This document shows, piece after piece, positions 55,123-64,000 of a stretch of 64,000 bases of DNA; positions within the stretch are counted from its first letter, which is position 1, and each line of letters begins with the position of its first letter. The stretch spans positions 16,809,570 to 16,873,569 of the forward strand of contig NC_084720.1 in assembly GCF_033807575.1 (NCBI RefSeq), given 5' to 3'. The translations under genes and the position numbers were made by a program. The stretch is from Cydia pomonella (lineage: Eukaryota > Arthropoda > Insecta > Lepidoptera > Tortricidae). The notes beneath the pieces are model-generated. The model had not been told where the DNA came from. It saw only the letters and a program-made list of their open reading frames with translations, and made no database searches.

Positions 55123-55879
55123 ATAGGAGTGTCTATATAAATCATAAGATAGGGTAATGAATAATATATATATAAAACTTATTTAATTACTGCAAAGTTG
55201 CCGATTTTAGTCTTTAAAGGACATATAAACTTCATTGGTTTTGTAAGTTATACCAAGTCTCTGCTTGTACTTGTCTGGGTACAAAGTAATTTTCATCAAT
55301 CACACTTAAGTTGTCTGAACATACTAAGTAATATATTTTAAATAGTTAAGCGGCTATGTACCGCTATCTTTAGGCATTGTTCAACTTGATATACGGACTG
55401 AAATATGATGTTCTGTTAATAAACTTAAATATTTACTGCATACCTGCACACAATATGACTTGCTTCTGCCGATTGGAAAGTAAAATTGGCATTGTTATTT
55501 TAACAATAGATACAGATAGCTCATTCCTTATTCTTGCATTAAAAAAATGTGATTGCATCTCAGGTCGTATTATTAAAAAAAAAATGACGCTCATTTCTGA
55601 CTTTGTTTTGCTTAAATGCCATGAGTCCTATATAGACATTTGATCCTCAGGGAAATCAAGATCGTTTGACATTATTTACAAAAAACTGTCAAGTAGCCAA
55701 TTATTAAGTATCTTATTGTCTCTGGGGCGTCAAAGTATCTTCTGGGTCATAGTAGTCAAATGTACAGTATCTATTGAGACTGACTGTACCTAACTTCCTC
55801 CCATTAACATTGCGATACAGACTAAATTCCTGCTAATCGTGTTTCAAAAAACAAGGTGTGTGGTAACAGTGTTCAAACG

Positions 55880-56146
55880 TCAGGGCGCGGCGGTCATACC
55901 ACCCGTCTCCGCCAATCACGGCGGGGGACTTGCTCCAGCGTTTTACGATTCACTTTCCTCAAGCTTTTACGTGCATACGTGCGCTGTCGAAATGCTTGCA
56001 CTATCGTATGTGATTTGAATTTTGATACGATGTCTCACAAAAAAACAACTGTCACTGAAACCACGTATGTGAACTGGATTATTCATTTTAAGATTTTTAA
56101 GCATTTGGTTAAGAGTATGGTGCAATTTTTTTTTTGTAATTTTTGA
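55880..56146 (+). promoter_or_regulatory. CpG patch with CCAAT box; possible 5' end of a transcript
   Basis: A GC-rich segment with CCAATCACG on the plus strand, then about 130 bp later an ATG (56030) opening a short Lys/Thr-rich frame (MSHKKTTVTE) that closes at 56146. A longer 96-codon frame starting at 55856 contains it but crosses the CpG patch. No clear splice donor and no known domain. The call rests only on composition. Confidence 0.25.
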
Positions 56147-56609
56147 ATTATTTTTTTACATACCTTTAACGTTACAAAATGGTACATAAAAAAAAATGCA
56201 ATGCATGTTTCTATTCATTCTTAAAGACTAAACTAGAAATTCTGAATTATTAATAAATAACCTAACCCATTTTGCGCTATACTTAGATTAGTTAAGCACA
56301 TAGAAAAAAATGCGCTATAACTTTGTCAAAGCTAGTAGAGATTATGCGTACTGAAACGATACCGAGATGCAAGATTGATTATAAGTAAATATTCATTACC
56401 TACTTAAGTAAAGTTATTGTTAATCGATGATATGATGTGTTGCATACACAAACATTGTTTTTGTTACAACTGCAATGACATTTGCTCCCTAAAACTGGTT
56501 AGAGAGATAATATTTCAACTAATAACTTGACTGAACCGATTAAAATTAATATTTGAAACAAGGAACATATGAACTGCTTTAAACTGGTATTTTACTAGAA
56601 TCTTATCTA

Positions 56610-59213
56610 ATGCGCCTTGTTATCTTCGGGAACTATACTGCACTCTGGCGCAACGGTCACTTAGTTAAAATACTAAATCAAGTTGAAAAAGTTGAGTCAG
56701 TGATAGACACTCTCGCAGGTGTAGTGCTTGTGCTTGGCGACCTAAACTTGAACCCGGTGTATACGTCCCAGAGTGTCCTTAGTTATTATTGTTATCTCTT
56801 ATCTGTCTGCGGTTTGAATGAGATGAACGAAGTGACGAATGTACATGGAAGTAAGCTAGATGTCGTGTTGGTGCCGGAGCGCATCACTGGTGCTACGGTC
56901 TCAAAGATGGCGGGTGAGGGGTTGGTCCCTAGATCTGATACGTACCATCCTCCATTGGAGATTTCTGTGCCCAGGAGCTGTGCGCATCGACCAACTGCGG
57001 AGCGGCTAGATCCTAGCAATGTGGATATGCGTCGGGACTGGAACTTTACTAAGAGTAATTTTGAGCTAATGTATAAATTAGTGTCCGAAATAAGTTGGCA
57101 GAAAGTTCTCAGTGCTGGCGATGTCGACATCGCTGTGGACATGTTTTACGACATATTATATGATATCTTTGACCTCTGTGTACCTAAACGGAAACGGCCG
57201 CCCGGTTCGAGTAGACGATATCCTGTGTGGTTCACGGCTGACCTGATTAGTAAAATCAAACAAAAAAGTTATCTGCACCGGGAATGGAAGGCTACGCGGG
57301 ATAAAGACGTCTACAAAAAGTTTGCAACACTGAGGTCAAAAGTAAAAGAGCTGCTAGCGACTGCCTATGATAGCTACATTGGGTATATCCAAAGTACTCT
57401 TAAAGTCAATCCTCGCGCTTTCTGGCAGCACGTAGGCAGTCTTAAGACAAATGGCGGTTTTGTTTCCCGAGTAAAGTGTAAGGGTGAAGAATTTATTGGT
57501 AAGGAGGTGGCGAGCGCGTTTGCTAACTATTTCGCAGGCGTTTTTCTACCTGACATTCCGCTTCTCGATCCGAACCTGTTAGAAAATGCCGATCGGAAGC
57601 CTAACGCTAACTGCATTGATATCAAATCAATAACTTTACAGGAGGTCGAAGCCGGGATAAAATGCTTAAAGGCCAATAGCTCCGTTGGACCTGATAACTT
57701 GCCGGCGTATATTGTAAAGGGTTGTGCGGAGTTTTTGAAGATTCCGATACAATATATTTTTAACCTGGCGCTCTCTTCTGGGTCATATCCTCGAAGTTGG
57801 AAGGTGTCTAGAGTGAGGCCGATCCCGAAGGCGGGTGACACTTCCGTCGTTGAGAATTACAGACCCATAGCCGTTCTTCCCACCCTTGGCAAGCTGTTTG
57901 AGTCCATACTTCACCGGATTCTATCTTCCCAGGTTCGGCCCTTTTTGTGTGACGCGCAGCATGGCTTTCGGCCAAGTCGTTCGGTCAACACGAATCTGTT
58001 GATACTGACTGAAAACCTTGCTCAGCATCTTGACAAAGGTGTTCAGGTCGATGTCATTTATTTCGATTTCTCGAAGGCTTTCGATCGCGTGGATAACGAT
58101 GTGCTGCTTAGGAAACTTGATGAAATTGGTTTCTCTCCCAAGCTACTAGCCTTTTTTGCCAACTATCTGCGCGATCGGCAGCAATTCGTCCGACATGGCT
58201 GTTTTGTCTCGACTCCTTACCACACCCGGTCCGGCGTGAGTCAGGGCTCCATCTTGGGACCCTTGTTTTTCGGCATCATGATTAACGATCTCAAATCAGT
58301 TCTTCGGGCGGCTCAATGTCTCTTGTATGCTGATGATCTGAAGCTGGTATACAGGATTGAGCAAAGAACTGATTGCGAGACGTTACAGGAGGACATCGAC
58401 CTGGTGTTTCGGTGGAGTATGCACAATAAACTTCATTTCAACCCAGTCAAGTGTTGTGTGTGTACATTTAGCCGCTCTCGTTCCGCTATATATGGGCATT
58501 ATATACTGGGGTCAGAGCCAATAAATCGTGTCTTTTCCGTCAAGGATCTGGGCGTAGTGTTCGATGCACGGCTAACTTTTCACGAGCATATTTTTTCTCT
58601 CGCGAAGAGCTCCTTTCAAAGGCTGGGTTTTGTAATCCGAAATCTTCGCGATTTTCATGACCCGGTGGCTATAAAAATGGTGTACAATGGTCTAGTAAGG
58701 AGTAAGCTGGAGACTTCGTCGATCATTTGGAACCCCTACGAGTCGACGTATGCTTTACTGCTTGAGAAGGTCCAGAAAGCGTTTTTAAGGTTCCTTTATA
58801 AAAAAATATTCGGATTCTATCCGTACCTGTACCCGACAAAGTATCTTCTCGGCTCCCTCGGGTACAATTCCTTGGAGGTCAGGCGGAATTACCAACTCCT
58901 TGTCATGGCATGCCGAGCCTTGCGTGGGGAGTCAGACTGTCCCGAAGTTGTTTCTGGTCTCGTGCGCCTGTTTGTTCCGGACGTCCCGAGAATGGCCCTC
59001 AGACCACGACAACGCGACCTGTTGGCCGTGCCGCCGGCGCGCACCGTATCGCGCAGGAACTCGCCGCTGCCCCGCGCCCTCTCACTGCTCAATGCGCTCC
59101 TGGCATCGACGCCTGAATGCGATCTATTTGCTTGGCGATGGGCGGCAGTGTATAGTGAATGCTTGAGATTCTGTGAGGCGATGGATGCTAGGTGCTCAAC
59201 TGTCCCAATTTAA
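56610..59213 (+). CDS. CR1/Jockey-type LINE ORF2: end of endonuclease plus reverse transcriptase
   Basis: 867 residues. Residues 1-120 are the C-terminal part of an apurinic-type endonuclease domain: GDLN (43-46) and the late S-D...H motif with H113. The first half of that domain is missing, as expected for 5' truncation during target-primed reverse transcription; an in-frame stop lies 27 bases upstream. Residues about 390-640 are a reverse transcriptase: ENYRPIAVL, the QHGFRPSRS block, the first catalytic Asp D486 in YFDFSKAFDRVD, GVSQGSILGPL, and YADD at 573-576. The C-terminal third has the RR- and VP-containing thumb region of CR1/Jockey-like elements and no RNase H. No frameshift or stop interrupts it, so the insertion is fairly recent. 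Without the full endonuclease it should not move by itself. Confidence 0.95.
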   Translation: MRLVIFGNYTALWRNGHLVKILNQVEKVESVIDTLAGVVLVLGDLNLNPVYTSQSVLSYYCYLLSVCGLNEMNEVTNVHGSKLDVVLVPERITGATVSKMAGEGLVPRSDTYHPPLEISVPRSCAHRPTAERLDPSNVDMRRDWNFTKSNFELMYKLVSEISWQKVLSAGDVDIAVDMFYDILYDIFDLCVPKRKRPPGSSRRYPVWFTADLISKIKQKSYLHREWKATRDKDVYKKFATLRSKVKELLATAYDSYIGYIQSTLKVNPRAFWQHVGSLKTNGGFVSRVKCKGEEFIGKEVASAFANYFAGVFLPDIPLLDPNLLENADRKPNANCIDIKSITLQEVEAGIKCLKANSSVGPDNLPAYIVKGCAEFLKIPIQYIFNLALSSGSYPRSWKVSRVRPIPKAGDTSVVENYRPIAVLPTLGKLFESILHRILSSQVRPFLCDAQHGFRPSRSVNTNLLILTENLAQHLDKGVQVDVIYFDFSKAFDRVDNDVLLRKLDEIGFSPKLLAFFANYLRDRQQFVRHGCFVSTPYHTRSGVSQGSILGPLFFGIMINDLKSVLRAAQCLLYADDLKLVYRIEQRTDCETLQEDIDLVFRWSMHNKLHFNPVKCCVCTFSRSRSAIYGHYILGSEPINRVFSVKDLGVVFDARLTFHEHIFSLAKSSFQRLGFVIRNLRDFHDPVAIKMVYNGLVRSKLETSSIIWNPYESTYALLLEKVQKAFLRFLYKKIFGFYPYLYPTKYLLGSLGYNSLEVRRNYQLLVMACRALRGESDCPEVVSGLVRLFVPDVPRMALRPRQRDLLAVPPARTVSRRNSPLPRALSLLNALLASTPECDLFAWRWAAVYSECLRFCEAMDARCSTVPI

Positions 59214-59353
59214 TTTGTTAATGTGCCATTATTGTTTTTATAATTGTTAATACTTATAAATATTAGTTAGTTTAAGTTTCGTGACGCATTGGTTCAACTG
59301 TAATGTCATGTAAACATTTTTATCAATAAAATATCAAATATCAAAAATATCAA
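59214..59353 (+). other. 3' UTR and tail of the LINE
   Basis: About 110 bp of AT-rich UTR, an AATAAA signal at 59325-59330, then short ATATCAAAT-like repeats to about 59353 instead of a pure poly(A). Such simple-repeat tails are common in CR1-like LINEs. No clear target-site duplication with the region before 56600 was found by eye. Confidence 0.7.
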
Positions 59354-59479
59354 GTACCTATTAGTAGTACATATAACCTATAAAAGAACACGATTTTTTG
59401 TGAGAAGTTTCGACAATGTTGGAATGAGTTCACATACAAGAGTAACAAAAATAGTGGAGATTCGTTTAAAGTTATATTC

Positions 59480-59616
59480 CAGTGTTGGCAGAAACGTTAA
59501 TGCATTTAACTAATAACCATTACAAATTGAACCTTAACCTGTAACCGTCAGTTACTGTTTACGGTTCAATTTGTAATGGTTAATGGTCAATTGCAATTAA
59601 CATTCGGCCAACACTG
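59480..59616. mobile_element. Foldback MITE (TTGGCCGAATGTTAATT family)
   Basis: 137 bp. Ends CAGTGTTGGC and CGGCCAACACTG. The interior ACCATTACAAATTGAACC appears in both orientations, as in the copy at 860-977. Confidence 0.8.
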
Positions 59617-59619
59617 GCA

Positions 59620-60860
59620 TATTCGGTATTTTCTTCTACTTTTTCGTAACAAGAACACGATACCGAATATACTATTTTTGTTTATGGAGGACCTATTTTA
59701 AAGCATTTGTTTAAAGTGCCGTAAAATTGTACAACGCGCGTTAGGTAGCTATAATATTATATAGGTAGGTATTTATGTTTTTTTAATACAAAGTTATGAA
59801 TTTAATATTAGTATTAGAATTAGTAGAATTGTATATTAGTTAAACATGTTAGTGGCGATATATTATGCTATATTAACTTTGTAGAAACGTATTTAATTGC
59901 CAAAATGGTTAAACTAAAAGAATTGTATTTTTCAACGTTTTCCAAACATTGTATCCATGTGTTTTAGAGTACCTAATTATGTAAATAAAATGACTAGGTA
60001 TATACCCCCAAAGCTTCGTTGGTGTACCTACAAGCATAAAAATAAAAATTAAATATGTAAAATTGGTAAATATGACGGAGTTTTCAATAAAACATACGAC
60101 GTAATTATTTTTTTCGTTTTTAGAAATTAAAAATGCTATGCGTTATGTTGAATTAAATTCCAATGTAGACATATAATTACTATTATAATAAACGTTCTAA
60201 AAATAAAACGTAATCGGCTATTTTCGACCGGACAATTAACATTGTTCGGTGATCTCAATTTATCATTAATGTCATTGCCAGTATGGTTAGTCACTATCTC
60301 AAAGGTGTTTCGGGTAAATTTGGGTCAAACTGAGTCAATAATTCTGGCGAACAACCTGGTTACAATAACACTCTGATAAGATAAAGGAAACATTAAAACA
60401 ATGCTAAATATTGCATATTCAAGTATTTATTAGATATTATCAGTTAAGTATTCCTTTACTCTTGTAAGGCACACCATATAAAATGATCCTATTTTTATTT
60501 TCAACCTTGTTGTATAGCAAATAGGGATGAATTTCGTTTGTTTGAGAAAACAATGAAATAAAAAAATGCTAATTATTTGGTATATGAAAGGCTCTAATTA
60601 GATTGAAACGGAGTGTACATTTTAATACACATTGGGTCTCACGAGGCTACGTAACACTGTTAAAATTTTATGATTACTTAAAAAAATGTAACGAAAATAA
60701 TGTTGAAAAGTATTCTTAATTTGCATCACACAAAAAATCTAAACAACTTGTCCGTTATTATTCATTAAAACACTTGTCATCCTACAATTTGAACTCCAAA
60801 ATGTCAGGAGACATGCCCATTTATCATTTGCAGATAGTTCACAGTAATTTCGAACATGTC
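59620..60860. other. No gene seen
   Basis: AT-rich sequence between the LINE-side MITE and tRNA-Tyr; nothing recognisable. Confidence 0.5.
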
Positions 60861-60866
60861 CGTAAG

Positions 60867-60955
60867 CCTTCGATAGCTCAGTTGGTAGAGCGGTGGACTG
60901 TAGTAGGCAATTTGAAGTCATCCATAGGTCGCTGGTTCAAATCCGGCTCGAAGGA
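60867..60955 (+). tRNA. tRNA-Tyr: tRNA-Tyr (GTA), with intron
   Basis: Acceptor stem CCTTCGA (60867-60873) pairs with TCGAAGG (60948-60954), discriminator A at 60955. A-box and B-box (GGTTCAAATCC) are intact. The anticodon GTA lies at 60900-60902 in a GTGGA/TCCAT stem. A 16-nt intron (60904-60919) follows the base 3' of the anticodon, the canonical place in eukaryotic tRNA-Tyr. All stems pair and there is no retroposon tail, so it looks functional. Confidence 0.95.
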
Positions 60956-61416
60956 AACTTTTTGTATTTTTTTATACTTGCATTCATTCTTAGATTTTTA
61001 TGGCATTTATTTATTTTAAAATTATTGTTTATTTTTGTTATGTAAAACTAACTTTTGTATAATTAATAAATTAATTTCTTGCTTTAATTAACTTTTGTAT
61101 GTAATATTTATATAATAAAAAAATATATTTTGCACATTTTGAATTATTATTTAACTCAATATTTTAATTAATGTAATCTATTTGGTTTAGTACTAAAGTG
61201 TCTTGAGCCATATACCACGTGTATAAAAACGTGACCGGATGATTACATATTGAGGCACTCAGCAGAAGCTAAATCTAAGGAACTCGGTATTTCCTTATCG
61301 TATTTCTAAGCCCCGTGGCATGGATAGCTAAAGTATTTCCTGTGCTATGAAATACAATGTAAAAAAAAAAGAACATCCCGAAAAAATTAAAATGGTGAAA
61401 TTTTTTAAAAATAAAC

Positions 61417-61489
61417 TGTTTCCGCCCGGGATCGAACCGGGGGCCTTGTGCGTGTGAAGCACACGTGATAACCGCTACACTACGGAAAC
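61417..61489 (-). tRNA. tRNA-Val: tRNA-Val (CAC)
   Basis: Acceptor GTTTCCG (61489-61483) pairs with CGGAAAC (61424-61418); discriminator A at 61417. Anticodon loop TTCACAC on a TGTGC/GCACA stem puts CAC at 61456-61454. The T-arm GGTTCGATCCC and the D-arm are normal. There is no intron. It lies on the same strand as, and about 65 bp beyond, the splice donor of the candidate exon at 61554-61657, so it would sit in that gene's first intron. Confidence 0.95.
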
Positions 61490-61553
61490 TTAGGAGTTAA
61501 AGGCGAAATTTTGTATCACATGACATTAAACTGCATTATAAAATTCCACTTAC

Positions 61554-61690
61554 CTTTACCACATCCACCGGCGCCAAAAACCGAAACAGCAAGCGAAATC
61601 CACGAAAAAAAAAACACGAACCGCGAGCGCCCTCTACAACGGCGCTTGGAAGGCGTTCGGCCCAACACGACGCACTTCTCTTTTATACCC
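61554..61690 (-). promoter_or_regulatory. TATA promoter and candidate first exon
   Basis: On the minus strand TATAAAA lies at 61687-61681 within GGGTATAAAAGAG. About 30 bp downstream a start near 61655-61660 is expected. The following GC-richer, non-repetitive 100 bp ends in TAAAG|GTAAGT, with the last exon base at 61554: a near-perfect 5' splice site. The only ATG in the stretch is followed at once by TAA, so the exon is probably 5' UTR. The body of the gene would lie toward lower coordinates and is not identified with confidence. The spacing of TATA, presumed start and donor fits a real Pol II gene; this is inference. Confidence 0.5.
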
Positions 61691-61699
61691 TAACAAATT

Positions 61700-62560
61700 G
61701 TATGGCGCGGTGACCACCCGCTGAATGCGTTCATTACATTCGTATTATGGGAGTGTTTTATGTTCCGCAAATTCGTAATAGAGATCGCACCCTGTCTGTC
61801 ATTTTTATACCCCGTATTACAAACACTGGCCTACGACTTTTATTTCACTATACGCTGTATCCATCGACGCTTGAGGCTGAAACATATCAATGCAACTTTT
61901 AGTAAAAGCAGCAATGGATCCGTGTTTTCAGATTTAGTAGATTATGTTATGTGTCTTGGTGCAGTCTCAAGGAGACGCCCTACGTCAGTAGACTGATTAT
62001 TCCATGTTAGTCAAAGAAATGTGTAGCAAAATTACTTTTCATCATGTTTTATTATCAATCTCATACGTTTTGATGTAGCAAATTGCTTGAATATTTTTAT
62101 AGCTGTCTATCATAAATATTTTTAACCTTCAATGCAAGGGCGGAGAAATGTTTCGATAATACGTATGTATGTACCTATATTATTATATGCGGCTTGTTAT
62201 ACAATAAATGTTATATATACCTCAATTTCAAGCCAGGCCTGACATAACTCCATACTAAAAACTAGGCTCCAATGTCAAAGAATAGATAGCTATCAGAAAC
62301 CGAAGAGATTTAACTTTTATTTCGCTGTTGTACAGTAAAAAATATGTCCCGGAGCTATGGGCAATATCCTTGAGTAAGATGTGTGCCCCCAAAATTTTTT
62401 AACTGTATCACCATAATAAAAGTAAAAAAAATGTAATAACGAACATATAATCAGAAAAGGAAGGATAAAATAGACCCCACATTTTATTTCAGTCAGATGA
62501 CACGATCATTATTATCATTAACAACATCAATGACGAACAAACAAGTTTATTTACAATTTT
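61700..62560. other. No gene seen; upstream of the TATA promoter
   Basis: Contains a 78-codon plus-strand frame (61760-61996) without motifs. This is the region upstream of the minus-strand promoter at 61681-61688 and may hold its control sites. Confidence 0.4.
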
Positions 62561-62561
62561 C

Positions 62562-62790
62562 CTTATCGAGAGCGCCACCGTCTACGTACAACCATACTTT
62601 CAGTATACAGCCCTGTTAGTTCCAATTTAATCCGTCCGTAAATATAACGTGGTAATTAATTAATTCTCTATTTCCCTTATCGAGGGCGCCACCGTCTACG
62701 TCTAAACATGGTGTCCGTACGCAGTGCCGTAAGTTCCAACTTTGTCCACCCGTAAAGGTAACTTGGTAGTTTGTGTGTTCAGTCATTTAT
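62562..62790. repeat. Diverged tandem duplication, period about 113 bp
   Basis: CCTTATCGAGAGCGCCACCG (62562) and CCTTATCGAGGGCGCCACCG (62675); both continue GTCTACGT and later GTTCCAA.TT and CCGTAAA. Confidence 0.7.
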
Positions 62791-62914
62791 GGGCAATTTT
62801 CAATTTTTACTGGAATGACGGATATAATGGCGTCCTCCAGGTAAAGGGGGAGTTGGTGAATACTGTAAAACGCAACTACCTATAGTCCAAAACTGACTCG
62901 TATATCTTAAACTT

Positions 62915-63043
62915 GCCTGGGCCACACTAACGGGAATCGTCGTTGATTATCGCGATAATCCCAGCGTGGCCGTATGAATATGAAGTATATGAACCTCCAT
63001 TATTGCGATAATCAACGGCGTTTCCCGATAGTGTAGCCCCAGC
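62915..63043. mobile_element. Foldback MITE (GTTGATTATCGCGATAAT)
   Basis: 129 bp. GCCTGGGCCACACTAACGGG opposite CCCGATAGTGTAGCCCCAGC, and CGTTGATTATCGCGATAAT opposite ATTATTGCGATAATCAACG. Confidence 0.75.
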
Positions 63044-63549
63044 ATTAGGGATTTTTTAAATGTTTTTCCTTAGGCATTAATCTCTCGTGTTGATTGATAA
63101 GAATCCTGACCAAATTTTTAGTCATCATTTAGCATTTTTTTAGAACGTGCTCTTTCTGCTTTATATGGACATACTTAACAGCACAGCCTGGGTTTGAACA
63201 CTTTGCACTCACGATTTTTGACCACCTCACACAAAGGTTAAAGATTATTTTGAACAAGCTACAAGCATTATACTTTAGGGTTCGTAGCATTTTTAGTCCC
63301 TACATAAGCCAGCTTAACCTTAACCTATTTATAGTGTCCATTTGCTAACATTCCGCATTTTATTGTCTAATGCCGCTATCGGTGCGTGAGTGGGTTTCTT
63401 ACGACATTATAGTGATTAATTTTAGTGCTTCAACGTTCTAGGGCTAATTACGGTCTTCGTGAGTTTTATATCAGGCAACATCCACTCGACGAACTAAGAC
63501 TGACTACAGCTCAATGACCATACGTGTCTTGTTAGTGTTACTACGTACG

Positions 63550-63650
63550 TGTTCTGTATATTTAAGTATTTATGTATATATTACAATATATCGTTGTCTG
63601 AGTACCCACAACACAAGCCTTCTTGAGCTTACTGTGGGACTTAGTGTAAA
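63550..63650 (+). mobile_element. SINE family 1, tail only
   Basis: TATATTTAAGTATTTATGTA, then ATCGTTGTCTGAGTACCCAC and GAGCTTACTGTGGGACTTAG, the same tail as at 40749-40852. Confidence 0.7.
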
Positions 63651-63998
63651 GCCTGAGTGGACGCTCGAAGCGGAGCGTTCGGCGGGGCGTGCAGCGTGGC
63701 GTCGGGCTCAAAAGTTATGTGAGCAGCGTGCACTGAGACATATGGGAGCGTGCACGACTGTCACGCAACCTAGTGTCCGCAAGTCTAGGGGAAAACGTCA
63801 ATTCACTACATCTTATAAAACTACTCCAAAACTAAAAACTACTGAACGGATTTTCATACGACTTTCATCTATCAATAGAGTGATTCTTGAGGAAGGCTTA
63901 AGTATATAACTTGTTAAGGTTTTGTGTAAATTGTTTGAAATATAACGATGTTGTCGGAAAAAATCACGCTGGCTAGGAGCTTTAATCGTAAACGCTGC
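63650..63998. repeat. Compound repeat: GC-rich palindromic segment then dispersed repeat
   Basis: CCTGAGTGGACGCTCGAAGC with CGGAGCGTTCGGCGGGGCG, then from about 63815 a common repeat with AACTACTGAACGGATTTTC and ATAGAGTGATTC. The 131-codon open frame 63514-63909 runs through a SINE tail and both of these and is rejected as a gene. Confidence 0.55.
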
Positions 63999-64000
63999 CT

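Noticed and set aside
58889..59166. Overlapping open frames on both strands inside the LINE end
   Set aside because: Shadows of the GC-rich C-terminal coding region of the LINE.
63514..63909. 131-codon plus-strand open frame
   Set aside because: It joins a SINE tail, a GC-rich palindrome and a dispersed repeat; composition changes at each border.
1..64000. Endogenous virus or LTR retrotransposon
   Set aside because: No LTR pair, protease, integrase, capsid or envelope-like frame was seen; the only RT is of LINE type.

Overview
The window looks like nuclear DNA of a moth or butterfly (Lepidoptera); the species cannot be told from it. The basis is the repeat content: two tRNA-headed SINE families of lepidopteran type, tails of several LINE clades, the dispersed element with a CCGGCCAAGTGCGAGTCGG end, and dozens of short foldback (MITE-like) DNA elements in an AT-rich background. 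An intron-containing tRNA-Tyr and TATA/splice signals confirm a eukaryotic nuclear chromosome. There is no operon, phage, plasmid, CRISPR array or recognisable virus.

Host or possibly host genes are few and small. (1) A minus-strand two-exon coding region at 7447-8066 encodes a THAP-type zinc finger (78 residues, 383-bp intron); one zinc-ligand Cys is Ser and the frame ends at an A9 run beside repeat DNA. (2) A minus-strand promoter at 61681-61688 (TATAAAA) with a short first exon ending in a strong donor at 61554, and a tRNA-Val(CAC) gene about 65 bp past that donor. (3) tRNA-Tyr(GTA) with a 16-nt intron at 60867-60955. (4) Weaker exon or promoter candidates at 16550-16700 (-), 23772-23846 (+), 52935-53263 (-), 53733-53853 (-) and 55880-56050 (+).

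The longest coding region, 56610-59213 (+), is the reverse transcriptase of a CR1/Jockey-type LINE: 5'-truncated inside the endonuclease domain but with an open RT frame, a YADD active site, AATAAA and a short-repeat tail. Decayed LINE pieces of other clades lie at 21290, 22640, 24745/25177, 32030, 36860, 38135, 38784 (-) and 46860.

Layout: 1-13 kb foldback elements, a 48-bp minisatellite (4608-4881), the THAP exons and a 202-bp tandem duplication; 13-24 kb SINE, dispersed repeats and LINE tails; 24-41 kb nested insertions, a foldback element whose two arms both fold as tRNAs (33584-33885), and LINE/SINE nests; 41-52 kb large foldback elements, including a three-level nest at 47687-48183; 52-64 kb candidate host exons, the LINE, the two tRNA genes and terminal repeats.

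The most informative feature is that several insertions can be read as a molecular stratigraphy: target-site duplications and paralogous empty sites within the same window show which element entered which. Copy numbers, species and expression cannot be judged here.
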